From contig NZ_CAJXNN010000003.1 of NCBI RefSeq assembly GCF_913057115.1, positions 95,737-159,736 on the forward strand: a DNA stretch of 64,000 nt, in the 5' to 3' direction. The stretch's first letter is position 1. Every line of letters starts with the position of its first letter. This document shows positions 26,690-35,645 of this stretch, piece by piece. The notes under the pieces were generated by a model, which made no database searches, had not been told where the DNA came from, and worked only from the letters and a program-made list of their open reading frames with translations. The position numbers were made by a program, and so were the translations under genes. Source of the stretch: an uncultured Roseovarius sp. Lineage in GTDB: Bacteria; Pseudomonadota; Alphaproteobacteria; Rhodobacterales; Rhodobacteraceae.

Positions 26690-27943
26690 TCACCGAGCTT
26701 TGATCAGGATAGCACGGAAATCGTTGACGTTGGTCAGGGTCGGCCCTGTTACGACCTGCGTGCCGAGGCGTTCGAAATAACTGTGCGCGTCGTTATTCTC
26801 CAATGCGGAAGCCGCCGCATGATAGTTGCTGCTTGCCAATGTATCCGGGCCGATGATCGCGCCGGCGACATCGGCCGCACCATCGACACCGTCGGTGTCG
26901 CAGGCAATTGCATGGATGCCATCACGGCCATTGAGCTCTAACGCCAAGGCAAGCATGTATTCGGCATTTGGACCGCCAATTCCATTTCCCGTTCTGGTCA
27001 CCGTCAATTCACCGCCAGACAATAGGAGCTTGGGCGCGTCACCGCGCTTCATTTGGTTTTGTACCTTGATCGCGCGTCTGGCGTGGTCTTTGGCAATCGT
27101 ACGCGCTTCACCTTCGACAGAATCGCCAATGACAGTGACGTCCAAGCCCTCGTTCAATGCCATGTCAGCCGCTGCCTCAAGAGATTGCGACGGCGCGGCA
27201 TAGATCACGTTCTCGACTGATGAAAGGCGCGGGTCATAGGTTTTGACAACGGCAGTCGGGCCGGTGAGCACAGCTTTGGCGGACCTTGGTATAGGGATTT
27301 TGAACTGGCGCAAGATCTGCAGCGCATCCTCTGGTGTGCTGTCGTCGCCCACCGTGGGACCAGAGCCGATCATGGCCGGGTCGTCGCCGGGGACGTCCGA
27401 GATCATCAGGGACAGCATTTTTGCCGGATGCGCTGCAATCGCCAGTTGCCCGCCTTTGACCCGGCTAAGATGCTTTCGCACGGTGTTCATCTGGCCAATC
27501 GTGGCACCGGAGGCCAGAAGCGCGTTATTGATCGCTTGTTTTTCTTTCAGTGTGATGTTGCCCGCAGGGCAAACAAGTAACGCGGATGCGCCACCAGATA
27601 TCAATGCCAAGACCGTGTCGTTTTCAGACAATCCCTCCAAAAGACCCAGTATTCTTCGGGTGGCGCGCAATCCGTTTTCGTCGGGCACGGGATGGGCGGC
27701 CTCGACGATCTCAATGCCTTGGCATGGGCGCGCATATCCATAGCGGGTGATCACCAATCCTTCGCAGGGGCCATAGACAGCTTCCACGGCTTCAGCCATC
27801 CGGGCGCTTGCCTTTCCTGCACCTATGACCACGAGGCGACCCGTCGGGCGGGGCGGCAGGAATCCTGCAAGGCTTTGCATCGGATCGGCGACTTCGACGG
27901 CCCGGTCGAACAATCGGCGCAGAAGGGTGGTGGGATCTTTCAT
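26690..27943 (-). CDS. Glycerate 2-kinase (MOFRL family)
   Basis: 417 residues of the GckA/TtuD MOFRL family, which phosphorylates D-glycerate to 2-phosphoglycerate. Signatures: VVIGAGKASARMAEAVE near residue 40, LISGGASALL near 110, and the MOFRL domain with LLSGGELTVT...GNGIGGPNAEYML near 310-330 and CDTDGVDG. Earlier names for this family (hydroxypyruvate reductase TtuD) come from misassignment. It may serve the serine cycle or tartrate/glyoxylate use; no linked gene settles this. ATG 27943 is preferred over TTG 27946. Single-gene unit. Confidence 0.9.
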   Translation of the reverse strand: MKDPTTLLRRLFDRAVEVADPMQSLAGFLPPRPTGRLVVIGAGKASARMAEAVEAVYGPCEGLVITRYGYARPCQGIEIVEAAHPVPDENGLRATRRILGLLEGLSENDTVLALISGGASALLVCPAGNITLKEKQAINNALLASGATIGQMNTVRKHLSRVKGGQLAIAAHPAKMLSLMISDVPGDDPAMIGSGPTVGDDSTPEDALQILRQFKIPIPRSAKAVLTGPTAVVKTYDPRLSSVENVIYAAPSQSLEAAADMALNEGLDVTVIGDSVEGEARTIAKDHARRAIKVQNQMKRGDAPKLLLSGGELTVTRTGNGIGGPNAEYMLALALELNGRDGIHAIACDTDGVDGAADVAGAIIGPDTLASSNYHAAASALENNDAHSYFERLGTQVVTGPTLTNVNDFRAILIKAR

Positions 27944-28073
27944 CAAGCTGTCCTAGGGAGTTGTCCGGCGACAGTTTGTGCACAGTCTTCGCCAACTCGC
28001 AATCGTCACACATTGCCAAGGACCAAGGGCGCGCTTCTTGACAAAGGTCATGTGCCGCGCGAATGACGCCTCC

Positions 28074-28451
28074 ATGATCGCGACCTTTATTCAAGTGGCC
28101 CTTGGTGGCGCAATCGGTGCCATGCTTCGTTATGGGGCAGGGCTTTGCGTGATGCGCGTGATCGCATCGGGTATTCCGCTGGGTGTTCTTTCGGTGAATG
28201 TCCTGGGGTCTTTCGCGATGGGGGCTTTTACCGTGTACTCGTTTCATCGCGGGTTGCAGCATCTGAACCCATTTGTCATGACCGGGGTCTTGGGCGGGTT
28301 CACCACGTTCTCCGCATTTTCGCTTGAGGCGTTCACCTTGTACGAGCGCGGACAGATCGCGGCGGCCGGGCTATATGTCGTGCTCTCTGTCGCGCTTTCG
28401 TTGTTGGGCTTGGGCCTTGGGGTCTTGATTGCCAGAGGAATATGGGCATGA
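28074..28451 (+). CDS. crcB: Fluoride exporter CrcB/Fluc
   Basis: 125 residues, four membrane helices, normal length. Fluc signatures: GGAIGAMLRYGAG near residue 11, PLGVLSVNVLGSFAMG near 38 (polar Asn/Ser track) and TGVLGGFTTFSAFSLE near 68 (the TTFSxFS box that lines the pore and central sodium site). It lets fluoride leak out of the cell as a dimeric channel. I found no fluoride riboswitch upstream. It overlaps rluC by 4 bases and heads a four-gene coupled chain. Confidence 0.93.
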   Translation: MIATFIQVALGGAIGAMLRYGAGLCVMRVIASGIPLGVLSVNVLGSFAMGAFTVYSFHRGLQHLNPFVMTGVLGGFTTFSAFSLEAFTLYERGQIAAAGLYVVLSVALSLLGLGLGVLIARGIWA

Positions 28452-29491
28452 GCCGGGTTCAGAATATTACAGTTTCGGCTGAAGATGCGGATCAGCGGGT
28501 GGATCGTTGGCTTCGTCGGAAATTTCCTCATGTGCAGCAGGGGCGCATCGAAAAGATGTGCCGCAAGGGTGAATTGCGTGTCGATGGTGCGCGCGTCAAA
28601 GCCAATTCGCGCCTAGAAGAAGGCCAGAGCGTGCGCGTGCCGCCATTGCCTGAGCCCGGTGACATGAAAACGCAGGCAGCGTCATCGGTCAGTGCAGCAG
28701 ATGCGAAGATGATACAAAGCTGTGTCATTTATCGCGACGACCATATTATTGCGCTTAACAAGCCTCCGGGCCTGCCGGTTCAAGGCGGGAGCAAGCAAAG
28801 CCGCCATGTCGACGGTTTGGCCGAGGCATTGCGCTTTGGGATGGATGAAAAACCTCGTCTTGTGCATCGGCTCGACAAGGATACGTCGGGCGTTCTTATC
28901 ATGGCGCGCACGCGCGCCGTGGCAACCGCACTGACAGCATCCTTTCGGCATCGGGATACGCGCAAGATATACTGGGCAGCGGTCGCAGGCGTCCCCTCTC
29001 CGCGAGTAGGTACGATCAAGTTTGGTTTGGTGAAGGCACCAGGTCATGGATCGAAGGGTGAGGGGGAAAAGATGCTGTGCCTTCATCCGCGCGAGGTTGA
29101 TTCTACGCCCGGTGCCAAACACGCGACGAGCGATTATGCGGTCCTTGAGGGGGCAGGCGTGCGATGTGCCTGGGTTGCCTTGGTTCCGGTTACCGGCCGC
29201 ACACATCAGTTGCGTGCGCATATGGCCGAGATCGGGCACCCGATCGTCGGCGACGGCAAGTATGGTGGATCGGGCCAGGAGAATCTCGGCGATGGCTGGG
29301 GGGCGCAGCTTGGTGGTGAGTTCAGCCGCAAACTGCATTTGCACGCGCGGTCGCTGACACTGGAGCATCCTGTCACCAAGGCCACGCTTCACCTGACGGC
29401 CCCCATGCCAGAGCATATGCAGCGCACGTGGGAAACCTTCCAGTGGCAAACCTCCGACGTCCCTGATGATCCGTTCGAGGAAATGTCATGA
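28448..29491 (+). CDS. rluC: RluA-family 23S rRNA pseudouridine synthase
   Basis: 347 residues. An S4 RNA-binding domain (about 12-65, VDRWLRRKFPHVQQGRIEKMCRK) precedes the catalytic RluA domain with RLVHRLDKDTSGVLIM, whose RLD Asp is the catalytic residue, and GRTHQLRAHM. The S4 plus RluA layout is that of RluC/RluD; RluC (sites 955, 2504, 2580) is the usual assignment for this form in alphaproteobacteria, but RluD cannot be excluded. ATG 28448 overlaps the crcB stop and has AGAGGA at 8 bases; ATG 28442 is too close to that site. Confidence 0.88.
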   Translation: MSRVQNITVSAEDADQRVDRWLRRKFPHVQQGRIEKMCRKGELRVDGARVKANSRLEEGQSVRVPPLPEPGDMKTQAASSVSAADAKMIQSCVIYRDDHIIALNKPPGLPVQGGSKQSRHVDGLAEALRFGMDEKPRLVHRLDKDTSGVLIMARTRAVATALTASFRHRDTRKIYWAAVAGVPSPRVGTIKFGLVKAPGHGSKGEGEKMLCLHPREVDSTPGAKHATSDYAVLEGAGVRCAWVALVPVTGRTHQLRAHMAEIGHPIVGDGKYGGSGQENLGDGWGAQLGGEFSRKLHLHARSLTLEHPVTKATLHLTAPMPEHMQRTWETFQWQTSDVPDDPFEEMS

Positions 29492-30171
29492 CATCCGCGT
29501 TGCGGTTGGTGGTCTTCGACGTGGATGGGACGCTTGTCGACAGTCAAGCGGACATCCTTGCCGCGATGGGATATGCCTTTGATCGGGTCGGCATGGGTAT
29601 GCCTGAACGGAGTAAGGTTCTGGGTATTGTCGGGCTTTCGCTTGATGTAGCTGTCGCCCGCTTGGCACCCGAATTGGAGCGTGGGCAACACGACCAGATG
29701 GTGGATTTTTACAAGGAAGCCTATGTCGACCTGAGGCACAAGAACGGTGCCGCCCATTCGTCGCCGCTTTATGCCGGGGCGGTGGACGCACTGGAGGCCT
29801 TGCATGCAATGCCTGACGTGCTTCTTGGTGTGGCCACCGGGAAATCACGGCGCGGGTTGGACAAACTGCTTGAAGCGCATGATTTGCACCGTTTCTTCAT
29901 CACCCAGCAAGTCAGTGATCACCATCCCTCCAAACCTCATCCCTCAATGCTCATGGCGGCGATGTCTGAAACAGGGGTCGAACCCAAGGATGCGGTCATG
30001 GTTGGTGACACCAGCTTTGACATGCAGATGGCGCAGGCAGCGGGTATCACGGGCATCGGGGTCAGTTGGGGATACCACGAGGTGTCCGCCTTGGAGGGTG
30101 CGGTGACTGTCCTTGAAGGGTTCCAAGACTTGCACGGCGCACTGAACAGATTGTGGGAGACGGTGTCATGA
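29488..30171 (+). CDS. HAD-superfamily hydrolase, phosphoglycolate phosphatase-like
   Basis: 227 residues, cytoplasmic. HAD motif I FDVDGTLVDSQ near residue 8, motif II VATGKSRRGLD near 110, motif III Lys in KPHPSM, and motif IV MVGDTSFDMQMA near 170, with a helical cap between I and II (class I cap). It is likely a small-phosphate-ester phosphatase of the Gph/PGMB type. In alphaproteobacteria a HAD gene next to rluC and atp12 is common. It overlaps both neighbours by 4 bases. Confidence 0.88.
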   Translation: MTSALRLVVFDVDGTLVDSQADILAAMGYAFDRVGMGMPERSKVLGIVGLSLDVAVARLAPELERGQHDQMVDFYKEAYVDLRHKNGAAHSSPLYAGAVDALEALHAMPDVLLGVATGKSRRGLDKLLEAHDLHRFFITQQVSDHHPSKPHPSMLMAAMSETGVEPKDAVMVGDTSFDMQMAQAAGITGIGVSWGYHEVSALEGAVTVLEGFQDLHGALNRLWETVS

Positions 30172-30893
30172 GCGAATGGAAAGCAAAGCGTTTCTGGAAA
30201 GAGGCGTCGGTTGTGGAAATGGACCAGGGCTTCACGGTTGAGCTGGATGGCAGGACCGTGAAAACGCCAGCCAAGAATCCGTTGGTCATTCCCACGCGCT
30301 CGATGGCGCAGGCGATTGCCGAAGAGTGGGATGCGCAGGACGGTGAAATAGACCCAGCCCGGATGCCGGTTACGCGGTCTGCGAACGCAGCGATTGATAA
30401 GGTTTCGGTCCAGCATGCCGAGGTTGCGCAAATGATCGCGGATTACGCGGATGCGGATCTCTTGTGCTATCGTGCTGACAGTCCGGAAGCCCTTGTTCAG
30501 CGGCAGGCCGATGCTTGGAACCCGCTGTTGGATTGGGCGGATAAAGCGTTTGGTGCGAGGCTTCATCCTGTCTCAGGGGTGATTCATCAGCCTCAGTCGC
30601 CCAAGGCGCTGGAAGTTCTTTCACGCCAAGCGCATAGCATGGATTCCTTTTCGCTCACGGCTTTTCATGACCTCGTTTCCCTCTCCGGATCATACATCAT
30701 CGGGTTGGCCGCCGTACACGATATGCGGGAGGCGAAAGAGCTTTGGCATCTCTCGCGCGTTGACGAGGCGTGGCAAGAAGAGCTTTGGGGGCCTGACGAG
30801 GAAGCTGTTGCCGTGGCCAAAAGGAAAGAAAGTGATTTTCTGCACGCCAAGCGCTTTCTGAATCTTGCGCAGAGCCAGGCGAACCGCTTTTAA
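30168..30893 (+). CDS. ATP12 family F1-ATPase assembly chaperone
   Basis: 241 residues matching the ATP12 family, known from mitochondria as the chaperone for F1 alpha subunit and found in alphaproteobacteria. Recognised stretches: FWKEASVVEMDQGFTVELDGRTVKTP near the start, AEEWDAQDGEIDPARMPVTRSANAAID near 50-75, and SYIIGLAAVHD near 185. Start at 30168 (ATGA overlap with the HAD gene) rather than an upstream in-frame ATG. Last gene of the crcB-rluC-HAD-atp12 chain. Confidence 0.92.
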   Translation: MSEWKAKRFWKEASVVEMDQGFTVELDGRTVKTPAKNPLVIPTRSMAQAIAEEWDAQDGEIDPARMPVTRSANAAIDKVSVQHAEVAQMIADYADADLLCYRADSPEALVQRQADAWNPLLDWADKAFGARLHPVSGVIHQPQSPKALEVLSRQAHSMDSFSLTAFHDLVSLSGSYIIGLAAVHDMREAKELWHLSRVDEAWQEELWGPDEEAVAVAKRKESDFLHAKRFLNLAQSQANRF

Positions 30894-30992
30894 AAGCGCC
30901 TTACGCAAGGTCATGCAGCAGTCGAGACCATCGCTTTTTGTGATCTTGGGCTTGACGTTCTTGAATGAATCCACTCACACTTACGGGCACTG

Positions 30993-31012
30993 AAAGGGGA
31001 AATTCCCTTTTT
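30993..31012 (+). terminator. Possible weak terminator/leader hairpin before aapJ
   Basis: AAAGGG (30993-30998), a 6-nt loop, CCCTTT (31005-31010) and a T run to 31012. The stem is only 6 bp, so termination would be weak. It could end the atp12 transcript or act in the aapJ leader. Confidence 0.4.
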
Positions 31013-31083
31013 ACAGTATCGCCCCGGCTCGGTTGAGCCGTATGAACCGCTCAAAAAGAGTGGACAATCAGGAAGAGGTAAAA

Positions 31084-32103
31084 ATGAAAAAATCCGTATT
31101 TCTTGGCGCGCTGACTGTCGCCGGCATTGCTGCTGGTGCTGCTGCGGCGGGCACGCTGGATGACGTGAAGGCGCGTGGCACGTTGAACTGTGGTGTGACC
31201 ACAGGTCTCGTTGGCTTTGCTGCACCTGACGCCAACGGCGAATGGGAAGGCTTCGACGTAGGCGTTTGTCGCGCTGTTGCCGCCGCCGTTCTTGGCGACG
31301 GTTCCGCCGTTGAGTTCGTTCCGACCACCGGCAAGACGCGTTTCACCGCGCTTGCATCTGGTGAAATCGACATGCTGGCCCGGAATACCACCTGGACCTT
31401 CAGCCGTGACGTTGACCTGAAGTTCGAATTCACCGGCATCAACTACTATGACGGTCAGGGCTTCATCGTTCCCAAGGCGCTGGGCGTAAGCTCGGCCAAG
31501 GAACTGAGTGGGGCAACGATCTGTATCCAGACCGGCACCACCACCGAGCTGAACCTTGCCGACTATTTCCGTGCGAACAACATGGACTATGAGCCGGTTC
31601 CGATCGAAACCAACGCCGAAGGTCAGCAACAGTACCTTGCAGGCGCTTGCGACGTTTACACCACCGACCGCTCGGGTCTGGCGGCAACGCGTGCTGCCTT
31701 TGAAAACCCCGGCGATCACGTGATCTTGCCCGAGACCATCTCGAAAGAGCCGCTGGGCCCGCTTGTGCGCCACGGCGACAACGAATGGGGCGATGTGGTG
31801 CGCTGGACGCTGAACGCGCTGATCGCTGCCGAAGAATATGGCGTGACCAGTGCGAATATCGCCGACATGGCCTCGGCCCCCGGCGACAAGCCTGAAGTCA
31901 ACCGTCTGCTGGGCACCGAGGGCAACCTTGGCGAGATGCTCGGTCTTGACGCTGATTGGGCTGTCCGTGCGATCTCGGTTGGCGGTAACTATGGCGAATT
32001 GTTCGAAAAGAACATCGGTGAGAATACGCCCATCGGCCTGTCGCGTGGTCTGAACGCGCAGTGGACCGATGGTGGCTTGCTCTACAGCCCGCCGTTCCGT
32101 TAA
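31084..32103 (+). CDS. aapJ: General L-amino acid ABC transporter substrate-binding protein
   Basis: 339 residues with a signal peptide (MKKSVFLGALTVAGIAAGAAAA). The mature protein matches the AapJ family: GTLNCGVTTGLVGFAAPDANG near residue 30, EFVPTTGKTRFTALASGEIDML, and a CDVYTTDRSGLA segment near 195. It captures a broad range of L-amino acids for the AapQMP permease. Strong GGAAGAGG site. A GC-rich stem-loop follows the stop and separates it from aapQ, consistent with higher expression of the binding protein. Confidence 0.95.
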   Translation: MKKSVFLGALTVAGIAAGAAAAGTLDDVKARGTLNCGVTTGLVGFAAPDANGEWEGFDVGVCRAVAAAVLGDGSAVEFVPTTGKTRFTALASGEIDMLARNTTWTFSRDVDLKFEFTGINYYDGQGFIVPKALGVSSAKELSGATICIQTGTTTELNLADYFRANNMDYEPVPIETNAEGQQQYLAGACDVYTTDRSGLAATRAAFENPGDHVILPETISKEPLGPLVRHGDNEWGDVVRWTLNALIAAEEYGVTSANIADMASAPGDKPEVNRLLGTEGNLGEMLGLDADWAVRAISVGGNYGELFEKNIGENTPIGLSRGLNAQWTDGGLLYSPPFR

Positions 32104-32114
32104 TCGAACCTTTT

Positions 32115-32142
32115 GGGGGCGCGGATACACCGCGCCCCCTTT
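32115..32142 (+). terminator. GC-rich stem-loop between aapJ and aapQ
   Basis: Perfect 9-bp GC stem GGGGGCGCG (32115-32123) and CGCGCCCCC (32131-32139), 7-nt loop, then TTT. It lies 11 bases after the aapJ stop inside the operon. It probably acts as a partial terminator or 3' mRNA stabiliser that sets the aapJ to aapQMP ratio. Confidence 0.75.
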
Positions 32143-32233
32143 CCTGTATGACCAGGACAATCAATAATCTGGGCCGGACGAGCGTGGATAAACCCGCCGC
32201 AAATGAGCCCGGGGACGATCAGGGAAGTCATCC

Positions 32234-33448
32234 ATGACAACACTCAGCGACCCACCGCGCGAGTCGTTTCGGCTATCTATGCTGATCAACGATACGCGGT
32301 ACCGATCATATACATTCCAATTCATCGCGTTATTGGCGGTCATTGCATTGTTTGCCTATCTTGGGTCAAACCTCATGCAAAACCTGCGAGACGCCGGGTT
32401 GAACATTTCCTACGAGTTTCTGGGTGAGCCTTCGGGATACGACATTAACCAGACACTTATCGAATACGACAGCCGGTCGTCGCATTGGCGGGCGTCGGTC
32501 GCCGGTATTCTGAACACTCTTCTGGTGGCCTTTCTGGGCTGTATTACAGCGACGGTTCTTGGTGTGGTTGTCGGCGTCTTGAGGCTGTCGAAAAACTGGC
32601 TTGTTCGGAAGCTGATGGCTGGCTACGTCGAGGCATTTAGAAACGTGCCGGTCCTGATCTGGATCATCATCATTTTCACCGTGATGACAGCAGTTCTGCC
32701 CGCGCCGAGCGCGTTTCGAGGTGATGACCCGGCGCGTACCATGTTTCTGGATGCTGTCGCCTTCACCAATCGAGGTGTGTATGTCCCCAAGCCTGTGTGG
32801 CTTGAGGGATCTGGCATTGTGGTGGGGGTTTTCATTGCCTCGGTCATCGGCATGTTCGCTTATCGCCGTTATGCGACGAAGTTGCTGTACGACACGGGGA
32901 AGCTTTTACCGATGGGGTGGCCCTCGTTGGTCATCTTGATCGTGCCGACGCTCTTGATCTTCTTCATCCTCGGTCGACCGATTGCCTTGGACTACCCGGC
33001 GCTGAAGGGCTTTAACTTTCAGGGTGGGATCCAGATTAGGGGGTCATTGATCGCGTTGTGGTTCGCGCTTGCCATCTACACTGGGGCCTTTATCGCGGAA
33101 AACGTCCGTGCCGGTATCTTGGCCGTCAGCAAGGGCCAAACCGAAGCAGCGGCCTCATTGGGGCTGCGCCCGGGGCGAATCATGAACCTCGTGATCCTGC
33201 CTCAGGCTCTGCGGGTGATCATCCCGCCGGTCATCTCGCAGTATCTAAACCTCACCAAGAACTCGTCACTCGCCATTGCCGTGGGTTACATGGATATTAC
33301 GGGTACCCTTGGCGGCATCACCCTGAACCAGACGGGCCGAGCGATCGAAACGGTCTTGTTGCTGATGCTATTCTATCTGGCGATCAGTTTGGCGATTTCG
33401 GGTGTGATGAATGTTTACAATAATAGCGTCAAGCTGAAGGAGCGTTGA
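32234..33448 (+). CDS. aapQ: General L-amino acid ABC transporter permease AapQ
   Basis: 404 residues, about eight membrane helices, longer than usual amino-acid permeases, as is typical for AapQ/BztB. The cytoplasmic EAA-type loop is AASLGLRPGRIMNLVILPQA near 320. The early segment NISYEFLGEPSGYDI is shared with family members. GGAAG lies before ATG 32234. Followed 1 base later by aapM. Confidence 0.94.
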   Translation: MTTLSDPPRESFRLSMLINDTRYRSYTFQFIALLAVIALFAYLGSNLMQNLRDAGLNISYEFLGEPSGYDINQTLIEYDSRSSHWRASVAGILNTLLVAFLGCITATVLGVVVGVLRLSKNWLVRKLMAGYVEAFRNVPVLIWIIIIFTVMTAVLPAPSAFRGDDPARTMFLDAVAFTNRGVYVPKPVWLEGSGIVVGVFIASVIGMFAYRRYATKLLYDTGKLLPMGWPSLVILIVPTLLIFFILGRPIALDYPALKGFNFQGGIQIRGSLIALWFALAIYTGAFIAENVRAGILAVSKGQTEAAASLGLRPGRIMNLVILPQALRVIIPPVISQYLNLTKNSSLAIAVGYMDITGTLGGITLNQTGRAIETVLLLMLFYLAISLAISGVMNVYNNSVKLKER

Positions 33449-33449
33449 G

Positions 33450-34751
33450 ATGTCGGATACACACCAGCATTCCATCGCCTTTGTCCGGGACACGATGCTG
33501 CCCGAAGCGCCGCCGCCGGCGATGGAAACCGGCATCGTCAAGTGGATGCGTGAAAACTTGTTCTCGGGCGTTTCCAACAGCATTCTGACGCTGGCGGCGC
33601 TTGCCGCAGTCTACTATCTGCTGGCGGGCTTTTTGCCATGGTTCTTGAATGGCATCTGGGATGCACCGTCCCTTCGTGCCTGCCGTGAAATCCTGCAAGG
33701 GGATGTTGGCGGGTGTTTCGCTGTCTTGACCGAGCGTTGGAACCAACTCTTGTTCGGGTTCAAATACCCGTCCGAGGAATATTGGCGCCCGACATTGGCC
33801 TTTGTCCTGCTGTTTGCGGCGGCGGCCCCCATCATGTTCCCCAATCACGTCCCGCGAAAGCTGTTGATATTCTCGGGCCTGTATCCCTTCTTGGCCTATT
33901 GGCTGATTTGGGGCGGCTCGATCCTGTCGCCGGTGTTTGCACTGTTGGGGTTCGTCACGGGTTACATTGTCTGGAACCGATTGGTGAAGCAATCTTTCGC
34001 TGCGGGGTTCTTTGGGGCAATCATCGCGGCACTGATCACATGGTGGATCGGTGGCATGATCGTTGAGGCCACGGTAAGCGATAATACGCTTCTGGCTGCC
34101 GTGCCCAGCCGGGACATGGGGGGCTTCATGCTCAACATGATCCTTGGGACGGTTTGCGTATCGCTGTCGATTCCCTTCGGGATCGCGCTGGCGCTTGGGC
34201 GGCAATCGGACATGCCAATCATCAAGTGGATCTGCGTGCTCTTCATCGAGTTCATTCGCGGTGTTCCCCTGATCACGCTTTTGTTCGTGGCGAACGTGGT
34301 TCTGGCCTACTTCTTGCCGCCGGGCACGACCTTTGACCTGATCCTGCGGGTGATCATCATGATCACGATGTTCGCCTCGGCCTATATCGCCGAGGTGATC
34401 CGGGGCGGCCTTGCCGCTTTGCCGAAGGGTCAGTATGAGGCCGCCGATAGTTTGGGGCTGGATTATCCGCAGGCGATGCGCCTGATCATCCTGCCGCAAG
34501 CGCTCAAAATCTCGATCCCGGGGATCGTGAACGTGGCGGTGGGGCTGTTCAAGGATACCACGCTGGTGTCGGTCATTTCGATGTTCGACCTTGTGGGCAT
34601 GATCCGTGGACCGATCCTTGCCTCGACCGAGTGGAACGGCGTGTATTGGGAGCTTCTGGGCTTTGCCGCGCTTCTGTTCTTCGTCGTGTGCTACGGCATT
34701 TCGCAATATTCGCAGTGGCTGGAACGTCAGCTGCAAACCGATCATCGTTAA
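33450..34751 (+). CDS. aapM: General L-amino acid ABC transporter permease AapM
   Basis: 433 residues with multiple membrane helices, AapM/BztC-like. ADSLGLDYPQAMRLIILPQALK near residue 335 is the EAA coupling loop. The central region FIEFIRGVPLITLLF is the permease-domain signature. It forms the heterodimeric channel with AapQ. GGAG lies just before the ATG; aapP follows after 15 bases. Confidence 0.94.
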   Translation: MSDTHQHSIAFVRDTMLPEAPPPAMETGIVKWMRENLFSGVSNSILTLAALAAVYYLLAGFLPWFLNGIWDAPSLRACREILQGDVGGCFAVLTERWNQLLFGFKYPSEEYWRPTLAFVLLFAAAAPIMFPNHVPRKLLIFSGLYPFLAYWLIWGGSILSPVFALLGFVTGYIVWNRLVKQSFAAGFFGAIIAALITWWIGGMIVEATVSDNTLLAAVPSRDMGGFMLNMILGTVCVSLSIPFGIALALGRQSDMPIIKWICVLFIEFIRGVPLITLLFVANVVLAYFLPPGTTFDLILRVIIMITMFASAYIAEVIRGGLAALPKGQYEAADSLGLDYPQAMRLIILPQALKISIPGIVNVAVGLFKDTTLVSVISMFDLVGMIRGPILASTEWNGVYWELLGFAALLFFVVCYGISQYSQWLERQLQTDHR

Positions 34752-34766
34752 GGAGGGCAGGGCACC

Positions 34767-35534
34767 ATGTCTGAAGCCGCTCAAATGCAAGTCAGCGACG
34801 AAGTCGCGATCTCTATCGAAAACATGAACAAGTGGTATGGGGCGTTCCACGTGCTGCGGGATATTGACCTGACGGTCAATCGTGGTGAACGGATCGTTAT
34901 TGCGGGGCCTTCGGGGTCGGGCAAGTCCACGTTGATCCGTTGCATCAACGCGCTTGAGGAGCATCAGAAGGGCAAAATCACCGTGGATGGCACGGTATTG
35001 TCGTCGGATGTAAAGAACATCGACAAGATTCGGTCTGAGGTCGGAATGGTGTTCCAGCACTTCAACCTGTTCCCGCACCTGACGATCCTGGAAAACTGCA
35101 CTCTTGCGCCGATCTGGGTACGCAAGACGCCTAAGCGCGAGGCCGAGGAGATCGCCATGCACTTCCTTGAGAAGGTCAAGATCCCTGAGCAGGCCGATAA
35201 GTATCCCGGTCAGCTCTCGGGCGGTCAGCAGCAGCGTGTGGCGATTGCGCGGTCGCTGTGCATGAAGCCACGGATCATGTTGTTCGACGAACCCACGTCG
35301 GCCTTGGATCCCGAGATGATCTCGGAAGTCCTGGACACGATGATCCAGCTTGCCGAAGAAGGTATGACCATGCTCTGCGTGACGCACGAGATGGGCTTCG
35401 CCCGCAAGGTTGCCAACCGTGTAATCTTTATGGACCAAGGTCAAATTGTTGAACAGAATGAACCCGAAGAGTTCTTCAACAACCCGAAATCTGAGCGGAC
35501 CAAGCTGTTCTTGAGCCAGATTTTGGGCCACTGA
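34767..35534 (+). CDS. aapP: General L-amino acid ABC transporter ATP-binding protein
   Basis: 255 residues of the GlnQ/HisP polar amino-acid ATPase type. Walker [10 protein letters not shown] near residue 50, signature [15 protein letters not shown] near 150, Walker [15 protein letters not shown] near 172, and switch His in [10 protein letters not shown]. It powers AapQM. Preceded by AAGGAGGG. A perfect palindrome follows between it and the convergent engB. Confidence 0.96.
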   Translation: MSEAAQMQVSDEVAISIENMNKWYGAFHVLRDIDLTVNRGERIVIAGPSGSGKSTLIRCINALEEHQKGKITVDGTVLSSDVKNIDKIRSEVGMVFQHFNLFPHLTILENCTLAPIWVRKTPKREAEEIAMHFLEKVKIPEQADKYPGQLSGGQQQRVAIARSLCMKPRIMLFDEPTSALDPEMISEVLDTMIQLAEEGMTMLCVTHEMGFARKVANRVIFMDQGQIVEQNEPEEFFNNPKSERTKLFLSQILGH

Positions 35535-35617
35535 GCCCAGCCAAACGAGACATGAAAACACGGCCTGAGAGGGTCGCGTTTTTTGGCGTGGTGCCGAATT
35601 CTTGAAAAGAAATCGGT

Positions 35618-35640
35618 CCGAAATCTTTGAAAGATTTCGG
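35618..35640. terminator. Bidirectional hairpin between aapP and engB
   Basis: CCGAAATCTT (35618-35627), loop TGA, AAGATTTCGG (35631-35640): a perfect 10-bp stem in the gap between two convergent genes. It ends 5 bases before the engB stop. It lacks a long T run on the plus side; on the minus strand TTTCTTTT follows within about 15 bases, so it serves engB termination best. Confidence 0.6.
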
Positions 35641-35645
35641 TTGCG

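Noticed and set aside
27944..28073. Fluoride riboswitch before crcB
   Set aside because: I looked for the conserved fluoride-aptamer elements in this 130-base gap and could not find the pseudoknot and paired segments.
30885..30898. CGCTTTTAAAAGCG as a terminator
   Set aside because: It is a perfect palindrome but has no loop bases and includes the atp12 stop codon, so a stable hairpin is unlikely.
33429..35561. 710-codon minus-strand frame
   Set aside because: Antisense to aapM and aapP, which have complete family motifs; composition is His/Arg/Gln-rich as expected for a shadow.
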